DNA from: Ciona savignyi
Taxonomy: Eukaryota; Chordata; Ascidiacea; Phlebobranchia; Cionidae
DNA: 64,000 nt
Assembly (NCBI GenBank): GCA_000149265.1
Contig: CH000074.1
Location: 341,970 to 405,969 of the forward strand
Direction: 5' to 3'
Below the pieces are notes generated by a model. It ran no database searches, was not told the DNA's origin, and worked only from the letters and a program-made list of their open reading frames with translations. Position 1 is the first letter of the stretch. Each line of letters begins with the position of its first letter. Of the stretch, positions 23,490 to 34,100 are shown one piece after another. Both the position numbers and the translations under genes were made by a program.

Positions 23490-23603
23490 TTTTTTCATTG
23501 ATCGAAGATTCGAACCCATGATGGGCTTGTCACTATGACCGTTTTTTTATAACTGTCGGTGTTTGTACCGGTCGCGTTAACCATTCGTCCACACGACACT
23601 GCT
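23490..23603 (-). mobile_element. SINE-A copy
   Basis: Reverse copy: GATTCGAACCCATGATGGGC, TTGTACCGGTCGCG and TTAACCATTCGTCCACACGA, followed by a long T run at about 23609-23627. Confidence 0.82.
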
Positions 23604-23703
23604 CCGGTTTTTTTTTTTTTTTTTTTTGAGCAAGGGTTTTTTATTGGCCCTCTATTTTTACCCCCAAAAAAGAATTATATAGAACTCCATTTTTCTAAAT
23701 AAA

Positions 23704-23803
23704 NNNNNNNNNNNNNNNNNNNNNNNNNNNNNNNNNNNNNNNNNNNNNNNNNNNNNNNNNNNNNNNNNNNNNNNNNNNNNNNNNNNNNNNNNNNNNNNNN
23801 NNN
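23704..23803. other. Assembly gap
   Basis: Exactly 100 N, a conventional placeholder for a gap of unknown size. It falls at the 3' end of a LINE fragment, so the break is probably repeat-related. Confidence 0.99.
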
Positions 23804-25330
23804 GGAATGATCGTAATTTTGTTTCCAGCGTGCATTAATATATGTTCGTGTATGCTTTTACCCAGCTCATAGAGAGCCCAAGAAAGCTACTCCATTTCTG
23901 CTGTTGCTTAATAGCGCCATCGTGTGTGACCGATAATATTCTGTAGTAGAGTGCATTTGTAGTTTTCAATTCTAATAACTGGATTCGTAAGTCCGCACTG
24001 ATGTTTGGCCACTTTATTGTATTTGAATTTGAAAGTTCTGCTTGATCCCAAGTCTCCGGAATGGAACGTATCAGTTTGTTGTATTTTTTATAGCCAACCA
24101 TATTTTCTCTCATAGAAAAAAACTTTGACAAGATCACCATAGCTGCGGTAGGCATTGGAGTTGTTTATTAACTGGGAATAACTAAAGATGCCTGATTGTA
24201 CAAATTCTTTAATAAAAAACGTTCGGGCTTAGTTTTGACTTTGGGGTTTAGCCATAGATAGTGCGGGTCGTCCATTTTCGGCCCAAGGGCCCCGCGAGTG
24301 TAAAGGCGTCTAATATTAAGTTTTGTGTTGCAAAGAGAACGTATAGAGAATAATCGTTTAAAGTCGACGGAGGTATCTCTAAGGGTCGAGTGTACGGAGG
24401 CAGCTAGATTCGCTTGTCCAAAATAAAGCTTCTCTATTTTTTTCCAAGGGGCGTGGTATTCCTCATCTAAAAGTCTGTTGCACCATTTCCTGCAAAGCTA
24501 AAATATATGTTTCCAGGTCAATCATGGCAGCCCTGCCGTTGTTTTCGGGGCTATATAGAGTGCTTCTTTTGATTCGCTCCCATTTAGAGCCCCACACAAA
24601 TTTAAAAACCATTAAATTCAGTGATGAGATTAAAGATTTCGAAAGTGAAACCGGTAGGACGCAAACTTTATAAGTAAGAAATTGTATTAAAAGGGCTTTA
24701 AAAATGGTTATTTTTTCAATCAGAGTTAATGTGCGGCCAGACCATATCTTTAAAAGAGCTTCAACTTTTTTAAGTGGCGACGCAAGATTAAGGTCTAAGA
24801 TACGTTGTGTGTTTCCAGTAAAAGGGATTTCTACGCCTATAGATACTTTATTTGGTTTGTAGGCCATTTTAAACCATTCACCGGAATATGGCTTATGCTT
24901 GCATCCTTTTTTTGTTTTCCGCGTAAAATGCAAATGACTTTTGCAAATTCAAGACGCAGCCGGACAGTTTTAAAAAGTTATTCAGTATTTGGAGAACAGT
25001 TTTGAAGCTTTGGGGTTCACTTTCAGTAAATATAACCGTGTCATCCGCTAAAAGTGAAACTTTTATTTGGCTGTTTAAAACTTTGATACCGTTAAAATCG
25101 GCATTTCGAAGTTCTGAAGCAAGCGTTTCTATTGCCAGGACAAATAGTGTCGGCGAAAGAGGGTCACCTTGGCGAACACCCCTTTTAATATCGAAGTATT
25201 GTGACAGATGGCCATTATTAGTTACAGCGCATTTTGGATTTTTATAGAAGATATTGATCCATTTTTGTATATATTTTCCAAATTCCCATTTTTTCAGACG
25301 TATCCAATGAATCACAAGCGCCATCTCACG
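23804..25330 (-). mobile_element. LINE reverse transcriptase fragment, L1/Tx1-like, degenerate
   Basis: Three minus-strand pieces in different frames: 25324-24893, 24933-24463 and 24155-23835. The first holds reverse transcriptase motifs GVRQGDPLSPTLFVLAIE and LLADDTVIF (the catalytic ADD). The second has KIWSGRTLTLIEKI, the thumb-side block typical of L1/Tx1-type LINEs. The third matches the C-terminal region poorly. The endonuclease and the N-terminal half of the RT are absent, so this is a 5'-truncated, frameshifted copy. Clade assignment is by eye. Confidence 0.85.
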
Positions 25331-26683
25331 TAATATCTAAAATATACAAAATTAAGTCAAAGTATAAAAATGTATTATTAATGTTGTACATACCGCTGGG
25401 CATTAATACTTGTTGCAAAGTCACAGTAATTTATGTTTGAGCAAACAAAAAGATTGTACTGAAAAGACGATGACATTTCCCTTAAAAAGCGTAATAACAG
25501 TTTTTATTGTTGTAGCACTTTTGTTAGGTGGATCCAGCTAAACTGAAAAGCCTAACTTTACCAAACTTAAAACACTAGTAATTAGGTCTGGAGCAAAAAA
25601 TAAATTAAAAATAAATGAATAACTGCGATTGTATACTACAGCCGCTGACACAATGCCAGACAAATACGCTTTAAAATTCGAATAATGTTTCTGAGGTAGT
25701 CTCATTTTACGCCGTGTGTAGCCGTGTGTTAGCCTATGCATGATTCATCCGTTTCTTCAATCTAGTAAAACCCATAAATCCGCTGGGTTCAGGCAATGTC
25801 CGTGAAGTGCGTACCCAAGGCCAAGGACACAACTGACTAGTTATAGCGACCAGTTTCGTACCTGTAATCCTTCGGATGAAATGCGACGCACTTAACCACA
25901 TACTAATATGTCGGACTTTAAAATTTCATGTTTTTACCCACGTGGAAGGAATAATGCAAAAAAAGTTATCACAGCGTCAATTAGATATCTCTTTTCTACT
26001 TTCGTTTTAACCCTTGGTGCCACTGGGTCCAGCGTTCAGGCGGCGTCGGCTAAATGACTTGCAGGTGAACAAACGACGAATTAGCGGCTGGTTTTGAACC
26101 AACAACCAATCGGCCGAGAACCAGCGTTTTAACCTTCCGAGATAAACGACAAGTCTGATTATTTTCCAACCTGTACAATTTCATCACAGGTGAACGTTTA
26201 CGTGCCTCTTGCAGTATTTGTCATCACTTTGTGGTGTTGTTTCTTTCTCTCAGCGTTGGGGAAATATGACGAGGGCCTTTATGTAAAGCAATTGATAAAA
26301 ATGTCGATGCTCAAGTTGTACCCGATTACTATGAAACAAAAGGAAATAAATATATAAATCTGTCTATGCAATACAATAATATGAATTGGTTTATAAAAAA
26401 AAGTTTACACAACTTTATAACCAATTATTCTAAATAAATAATCTAGTTACAATTTAATAGGAACGATATATGTCAGGTATACAATCTGTAAATAAAACTT
26501 CCAGACTTTAAATGTTGTAATCATACGATTAAGTGTTTACTAAACTTTGCCAAAAGTTGGACTAACTTTACCTTTGAAAGAAGGTGGCGTATCAGTTTAT
26601 TAGTTAGTTTGCCTGCGGCTTACAAAGAAATATAACTGACATTTAAAATTAGTCCAAATAAAATACGTAATTTGTAAACTATC
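25331..26683. other. Intergenic upstream of NKIRAS
   Basis: Contains a truncated SINE-B at 25770-25915 and AT-rich sequence. The 300 bp before 26684 should contain the NKIRAS promoter, but I see no TATA box or other site I would assert. Confidence 0.5.
25770..25915 (-). mobile_element. SINE-B head fragment
   Basis: Reverse fragment: CCGCTGGGTTCAGGCAATGT, ACACAACTGACTAGTTATAG, CGACCAGTTTCGTACCTG and GACGCACTTAACCACA. The tail half is missing. Confidence 0.75.
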
Positions 26684-27271
26684 ATGGGAAAAGTGACCAA
26701 ACTCGTCATCTGTGGCGCAAGTCAAACTGGCAAGACTTCACTCTTAGAAAACATGATTTACGGGGATTACGCGTCTCAGGAGCGGTACAAGACAATAGAA
26801 GATACCTACCTTGCACATATCGACACAGAGAGAGGAGTGAAAGAAACAGTTCGAATACAGGATACATGCGGGACAGATTGGATGAGTTCCAGTAATGTGG
26901 CTAATAACCTTCCGAAACATTATTTCCATTTTGGAGATGGGTTCGTTCTCGTGTACAGCATTACTGATAAGGACTCGTTTAAGTGTGTTGAGACGATCAA
27001 GAAAGAAATTGACAAATCTCGGGAAAAGAAAGATATTTCTATTGTCGTGATTGGCAACAAAGCAGACTTGGCTTCAGAGAGACAGGTTGATATGAACTCA
27101 GCAATGAATTGGGCGTCGAAAGAGAAAGTTCGGTTGTTTGAAGTCTCATCGAATAACCGAAAAGCTATAGCCGAACCCTTTATACATATTTGTAGCAAAA
27201 TGACACAACCACCTGCAAAGTCTACCCTTCTTGGTGGCCGGCGAATCAAACAACAAAGTATTGATAACTAA
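26684..27271 (+). CDS. NKIRAS: NF-kappaB inhibitor-interacting Ras-like protein (kappaB-Ras)
   Basis: Atypical Ras-family protein; in mammals kappaB-Ras binds IkappaB and slows its degradation, and also binds Ral GAPs. Single exon of 195 residues, close to the ~191 of vertebrate homologues. P-loop GASQTGKT at residues 11-18, G3 DTCGTDW at 60-66, NKAD at 125-128 and EVSSNNR in the G5 position. The positions equivalent to Ras Gly12 and Gln61 are Ser13 and Thr64, a known trait of kappaB-Ras and consistent with poor GTP hydrolysis. Family blocks TERGVKETVR, KKEIDKS and SKMTQP are clear. There is no C-terminal CAAX box, as in the family. The start ATG gives the expected MGK N terminus. Absence of introns suggests either ancestral loss or a retrocopy that became the gene. 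Confidence 0.95.
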   Translation: MGKVTKLVICGASQTGKTSLLENMIYGDYASQERYKTIEDTYLAHIDTERGVKETVRIQDTCGTDWMSSSNVANNLPKHYFHFGDGFVLVYSITDKDSFKCVETIKKEIDKSREKKDISIVVIGNKADLASERQVDMNSAMNWASKEKVRLFEVSSNNRKAIAEPFIHICSKMTQPPAKSTLLGGRRIKQQSIDN

Positions 27272-28163
27272 CCCCTACTGTGTTGAATATATATGTTTTT
27301 CACGATATGTGAAACAGCAATGTGTTCAAAATGAGCAACACTAAAGGAAGTGAATGAGGTAGGAAGTAGAGAAACTTCCCACTAAAAGTATAAAAACTAA
27401 ATCTATCCTTGTGCCAACAATACTCTCAATCAAAAAAAATCTTACACTAACCCCAGCGCTATAACTAACCAGAAAGTCACAATGTCTATTTAAGTGTACC
27501 ATTTCCCCCTTCTTCCCATTCAAAACCATCCAGACATAGCTCCAGTGACACAAGGCTGTACGTATACATTGCTTTATCTCAGTGAAATCTTGGTTATTCA
27601 CAAACCATTTAAATTGAGTGTTTACAAGATACAAAAAATGTGGGAGTTTGACTGAATCCATTAATATGGATTTTACTCCAATTGAAACAACCAATCTTCT
27701 TTGTGTTACTTTATTATATTCTTAATTGTTGCACTTTATTGCAAATCATAGTTTCGCTACTGTTATATTTTTTTCTCTTTTAGATCCATGCTTTATGCAA
27801 AATATATAGCCGTAGGGTAAATGAACTGTAACCAATGTTTAACATTTATACAATTTTGCATATATTGTTAAAAGCAAAGTCTAAAGCTAAAAGCCAGGTT
27901 ACTATTTCCAAATTCAAATCAATCATAAGTTGACTTTTTCATTTTAAAATTCTTCTTCACTTAATGACAAAAGCATCCTGTAAAGTCCATGGCTTTCATT
28001 TTGGAAAAATATATGAAACCTGACTTTTCCTAACGACCTTTCAATATTAGTTGCCTCTGCACTGTATTGTTTATTACCATATTATTTCCAAGGTTGATTG
28101 TTTTAGGCATAATTTCCCACTTCAAAATGGTATAACCTTCAAACCTACCTTGATTACCGCAAA
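27272..28163. other. Intergenic between NKIRAS and MINDY
   Basis: 892 bp, AT-rich, same-strand genes on both sides. It contains the NKIRAS 3' UTR and MINDY 5' region. The spacing is too long to argue for a tight operon. No other gene or repeat recognised. Confidence 0.5.
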
Positions 28164-31100
28164 ATGGAAGAGTCAACTGTGGAATCAGATTCTGCTTGTG
28201 CACAATCTGTCTATCATATTAAATGGATATCATGGAACTCTGTTAAGACACCTATTATCACTCAGAATGTCAATGGACCATGCCCATTACTTGCGATATT
28301 TAATGTTTTACTTCTATCTAGAAGAGTAAGTATATAAATTACATGTTTAAAAAGAAAATATATTTAAAGATCATACATAACTACTTGCTTGTTTTTCCCC
28401 ACTACATCTGTACCCTGTACCTGTATATATTATCTGTATAAAGATGGTGAGGTTGATTCCTTTTTGCCATATTGCAGTAAAATCTGATAAGCCTATATAA
28501 TAAAAGTCATTCGCAATAACTTTGTTGGAACGTTTGCCATGTGCCATTGATGTTCAAGGTATGTAATTGCCAGAATATGAAAAAATATGTCGTGTACAGT
28601 AGGAACGGGTCCACTGCCATACACCCGGGACAAGGAATGTAGACATAGAAGACTTTCAACGTAGCACAGAATATCTATTTTTTGATCTTTACATTTAAGG
28701 TGACTCTTCCCGAGACTTTGGAAATGATATCATCCAAGCAAATGGTTGACTACATTGGTGAGTCAACACACATTTATAGATTTATATGGGTAAGATTTTG
28801 CTTTAAATTTCGGACTAAATTTACAGGAGGTTTATTGTTCGAAAGTATGCCAGAGGATCTAATAGAAGGAGAACGATTAAACTTTGAACAAAACATGTCT
28901 GATGCAATGTCAGTATTCCCAAAGCTACAAACGGGAATTGACGTCAACATCAAGTTCGTTGATGTTTCGTGTTTTGAATGCACGCCTGAGCTTGCTGTGT
29001 TCGATGTTCTAAGGATTCCGTTGTACCATGGGTGGCTTCCCGATCCACAGGTGGGTGATTGCAGATTTTCCACAGAGCATTGCATAGACTGTCCCACAGT
29101 AGTTATCAATTCATTTTGATAATACAGTCCTACAAATTTTGACCATTTTTTTTGCTTCTTTGTTACAATAAAGAAGAATAAAACTATTATTTCAAATTAA
29201 GAAGGCAGGATAAAACGGCAAAACTACAGTAGTTAAAACAATAGACACAATTACACTTCATTATTTACATTTAATCGTCAAATACAGTACTTCCTGGATT
29301 ATCCGGTCTAGTTGGGACAGCGTTTCTTCAAAACCTGAACGGATAAGTAAAAAAACGCATAATTGAATTTCTATATTTAAACCAAAACAACGCAGCAAGA
29401 AGCTGATTTAAATGCAATAAAACTTAAACGAGGTTCAACATCAAATAATGTACCACATTGAGGGATCTTAGTACTTATTTATTAAGAGCAATGTAAATTT
29501 GCGTGGTCGTAAAAATTACAGTAGGGCTATCTATTAACTCGGTAAATGGGTAACCGACTAGAGCTCGGCGTAATTACAAAATACGTTCAGTTACGTAATT
29601 GTGGACGTCGGAATTACGTTACGTAAGTCAAATCAAAATTACGTAATTAAGCTTCTGTCCGTAATTATTCAAACAGGAGTTGAACATCGTTGTAAATATA
29701 CTTTCTCCGCAATTCCTTGTTTTAGCCCTAGTAGATTAAGTTAGTTTCTTCATTTTTACGAGTAAAATGTTCGAACCAACTGGTAGAAAAAATAGAATTC
29801 GCACTAATTTTTCTATCAGTAATCAGCGCTGCAAGACAAAAGGCAACGCCGTCATGATCTGCGGCTTGTTTTCTCATGTATTTCTCTTAACTCGTTTCGA
29901 ACGAATATAAGATAAGCAGAGGATAACGGAAAGTGGCCTTATCTTGTGAAGACGCCGACTTTGCGGCAGCGCGCGATAACAACACACGCTATAAGTAGGT
30001 TGTTCTTAAAATACTGTAAGATCGGCCTGCATCATTACATCAAGTAAGGAAACGCCGATTTTTTAAAAAATCATACCGGTTAACCGATCCAAAAATAAAT
30101 CGGTTAACCGGTATGATTTTTTATGAATTTGCACAGCCCTAGTCTTGGTACATAAGAGCTTTGTGAGGTTACAATGACAATTAACAAGTCTTGATTGTAT
30201 CAAAGTAACACTTCATTGTTATATCTTAAATTATTATCTGACCCAATGGACGGATAATCGAATGCCGGATAAACGAGGGACGGATAATTGAGGAAGTACT
30301 GTATCAATCTTCAACACCACGCTACGGTGAAAAACATGCAGCATAGAAAATTTACCGATTTATAAGTTGTTAGAATCAGTTCTGCGATTCTTTTATTAGT
30401 ATCATAGAACCCTTAATGCTGGCCATTGTGGCTTTAAATACATAAAATTTAAGATTTTTTTTTAATTACGCATATGTGTTGCAGAAGTAGTTTATCATGG
30501 ATATATAATTAAAAAAACAGGAAAAACGCCCAAAATGCATTCAATAAAATACATCAATAAATTAAATACACACGAAACAGTAATTTTGGCAGAGTTATTT
30601 AAATCAATATTAAGAAGATTAGGACATTGGAAAAAGTGGACACTAAAGTATCTTTAAAAGTTTCGATCTCTAAACCGATGCAGGCAATAGGGACAACACA
30701 ACAAAGCACTGAAAATAGAACACAAAATTACGACTTACAAGGATGCAGAACCATTTAAATATAAACTTTTGATTTTATGCGTACAGTCTTCATTAATGAA
30801 CTCGTCAAATGTTTGATATAATAAAGTAATAGCAAAAAAGCTTGCAAAATTATAAAAAAAATGTTATGCATATTTAGGCTATGATACAATTTTTTATTAC
30901 AGCAATAAAAAAATGTTATGCATATATATACTTTGTCATTACAGCTCCTTTAAATTTGTTATTAATTTAATAACGCACTGTAAATTTGCCAATATTTGTC
31001 AAATTTTTGACATTTTGCAATAAAGAAATAAAAATATAGACCAAACTGATACATAACCCAGTACATTAAAGTCAACACACAACATAACACCATAATCAAT

Positions 31101-34100
31101 CTGTGTTGTATCCAGGATAATGCTACATGTTCATCTGTGATGAACTACAGTTATAACCAGCTTGTTGAGAAGATTATTTCAAGCAAAGATTCAACTGATG
31201 AAGACGTTTTACGTGAAGGTTTTCACTCATTTTGCTTTTTAGTTTTAATACTTTGTGGATTTATGCTTTGCGTTATTTTAGCATTTAGCTTATATAACTA
31301 TTTTGGTAATTTACTTTACAGATTATATTTAAATGAAAAATGCTTTTAATTGGTGATGGTAATTATGGGTGTACTTTCTAAGTACCATGATTAAGGTTAA
31401 CTGGGTATTGTTATTTAAGCCTTATAATGCCTATGTAAATCTCAATACCTATAATACAGTAAGTTAATGACTATTGATTTCAGTGTTCACCAATAGACTA
31501 CATAAACCATCAAAATATCCCCTCAATGGATTATTTTTATAATACAGTCCAACTATTTTGACCTCTTCGTTATTTAATTGCCAAACATTAACCTACAACA
31601 CATGGACTCTTGCAATATAATTGCACATAATGTTTTCCACTATCGCATTAAGTTAATCAATCATGGAAACAATCTTCAGATTGAATTTGACAACAAATTT
31701 AATCAGCTTTTCGCGACTATGCAAGTGTGAGATTGCATATGTGCGTACTTGTTTTGCAATAGTGGAAAACATGTCCCAGAGAAATTGTGTTGTGGTACCC
31801 AGTTCCACTAATTTCAGGGCCGGTTTTAGGCCGATTTGACCGATTAGATCAAAATTGGGCCCCGCACCTTGAAGGGGCCCCGCGCTAGCGAGGGTCTTTC
31901 TGTATTACGAGGTTTAAAATACTACTGAAACGTAAAATAAAAAAGTGAAATAATATTCTTTTTCATAATATCAATTTGTTATGCATCGTGACTAGTGTCC
32001 CTTAATGAACATCTCTATTAAGGAACACTAATCGTGACTAAGTCAAATTTATATTTCTGTGTCTGCCTGTTACGTCATAAGGAATATGGTTGCTAAACAA
32101 TATATATGTTTGGAAGTAAAACAATATATTGTAAATTAGCACCCACATTACCTTAAATGTCTATTTTTGTAGTTTGTATGTATTTTATGATATTTAAACA
32201 CCCATAAATTTTGCTATGAAGAGTAGAGGCCCCGCCATCACATTTCTAATTGGGCCCCGCGGTTCCTAGCACCGGGCCTGACTAATTTATAATTCTTCCA
32301 CCAAGCGAAATTGTCAGATGATCCGCGTTAGGCCTATTGTGACATTAAAAAGAATTCATGAAAAACACTGATAGAATGCACAACAAATAATATTATTAGT
32401 GATTGTTATTTATTAAACTAAAATAAATATATTTGCAATTCGTTGCACATATAATGGTTAAATATCAAATGAGACTTATGTAAAAAAGGTGACCAGTCAA
32501 CTGAACCCCTTACAACTGAACCCCTTACAACTGAACCCCTTCAACTGAACCCTTTACAACTGAACCCCTACAATTAAGCCCCTTACAACTGAACTCCTTT
32601 TAACTGAACCCAGTTCAATTGAACCTCTTTACAACTGAACCCCCTTTTCAGTAAAAAGGGTTCTGTTAAAAGGGGGTTCAGTTGTAAAGGGGTTCAGTTG
32701 TAGGGGTTCAGTTGTAAGGGGTTCAGTTGTCATGGAACCGTAAAAAAAGGATTTAAAAATCCTTTTTAAATTGCATATTTCTGAAAAAATTTCAAGAAAT
32801 TACTGAAAATACCCATGTGGGAGGTAATTGTGCCAAAAAATGGTCTTAAAGTAGGGGTGCGAAAATTAATGATTAAACACGGTTAACCGTCACATCTAAT
32901 TTTAACAATTTAACCATTTTTAACCACTCTTTTTTTCAAACTCTTATCGGTTCGTTGGTTGGTAAAACGCATGCTTTTCTAACGTGAAATACCTGTCTGA
33001 CAACTGTAGTATACGTCAATGCCATGCAATACAATGCGGTCACAAAAACCTTAACATGCGCATAATTTCTTTCATGGAGATGATACAATTCAACCTCATG
33101 AAAACTGGATAACGGTTAACCGATTATTGTTACATCAGTTAATCTTTTTCAAATTAACCGCTAATTCGCAGCCCTACTTTAAAGTCATTTAAACCAAAAC
33201 AATATTTTCATTTTGATTGTTACACGAATACTATTAAGTTTATCACTGGTTAACAGTTTTAAATATAATTCAAAGTTATATATGGTTGCTGATGTTTATG
33301 GAGTGTTGTGTTGTATAGGATTGCTGGCAGAGGAATTTCTCAAGAACTCAGCTTCACAACTAACCTGCCATGGGGTACTGAGCATATTGGAAAGTGCTCC
33401 AAACCACCGTTTGGCCGTGCTGTTTCGGAACAACCATTTTCTCACACTGTATAAAAAGGAGGTGAAATATCTAGGTAGAGCATGCCTACTTGCAGTCCAT
33501 GCTGCTATGTTACTGGGCGGAATATTGTGTTTTAAATATTGGAGAATTTGTTCTACTGTATGTATGTTTTCCCTGTTGCATACAAGTTAAATAAATGATG
33601 ATGTTTAAAGTTTGAATTCCCCTCAAACACTCCAGAGCGCTTTATCGAGGTCAATCGTCACATTTACTTATACCAACTATCGTGTTGTATATAATGGAAT
33701 GATGGAAAACACTGCAACAGTTTTGTTCAATCCATTAAACCACTGGTTTCACAAATTGCCAGGTCTACCTTGGACACAATTGCCGAGCTTGCCACTGGTT
33801 TCAACCACTTTGCGGCTAATGGTTGTTATTTGGATAAATCAACTATGTTGAATTTTCATCGAGTTGATCGATTTTATTGATAATTCACTTAAATTATGAA
33901 TTATGTTGATAATTTCATTAAGTTGATCTCTTGTTTTGATAATTGTATAAGTTGTTCAATTTAATTTTTAAATGTTTATCCTGAATTTATTTCCAATATT
34001 TGATGTAAAATGTTCAACATTTGCCACAAATAGGATGAATGCAATTTTGACTAAAAACGCATTTCTGCCATAATCATATTGAAAAAAAACGACAATGTTG

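Larger units (their letters stand above)
15200..23703. other. Gene-poor interval rich in repeats
   Basis: No protein gene is recognised. 15200-17550 is relatively CpG-rich with open frames up to about 90 codons that have no domain I recognise; the short text CACGCTATA recurs there (near 15149, 15752, 17405). From 18355 onward tRNA-like SINE-A and SINE-B copies dominate. Diverged SINE-A relics also appear near 20715-20820 and 21190-21230. The rest is AT-rich with nothing I can name. Confidence 0.55.

Noticed and set aside
27272-28163. NKIRAS-MINDY as an ascidian operon
   Set aside because: Nearly 900 bp separate the coding regions and no trans-splice acceptor could be identified with confidence.
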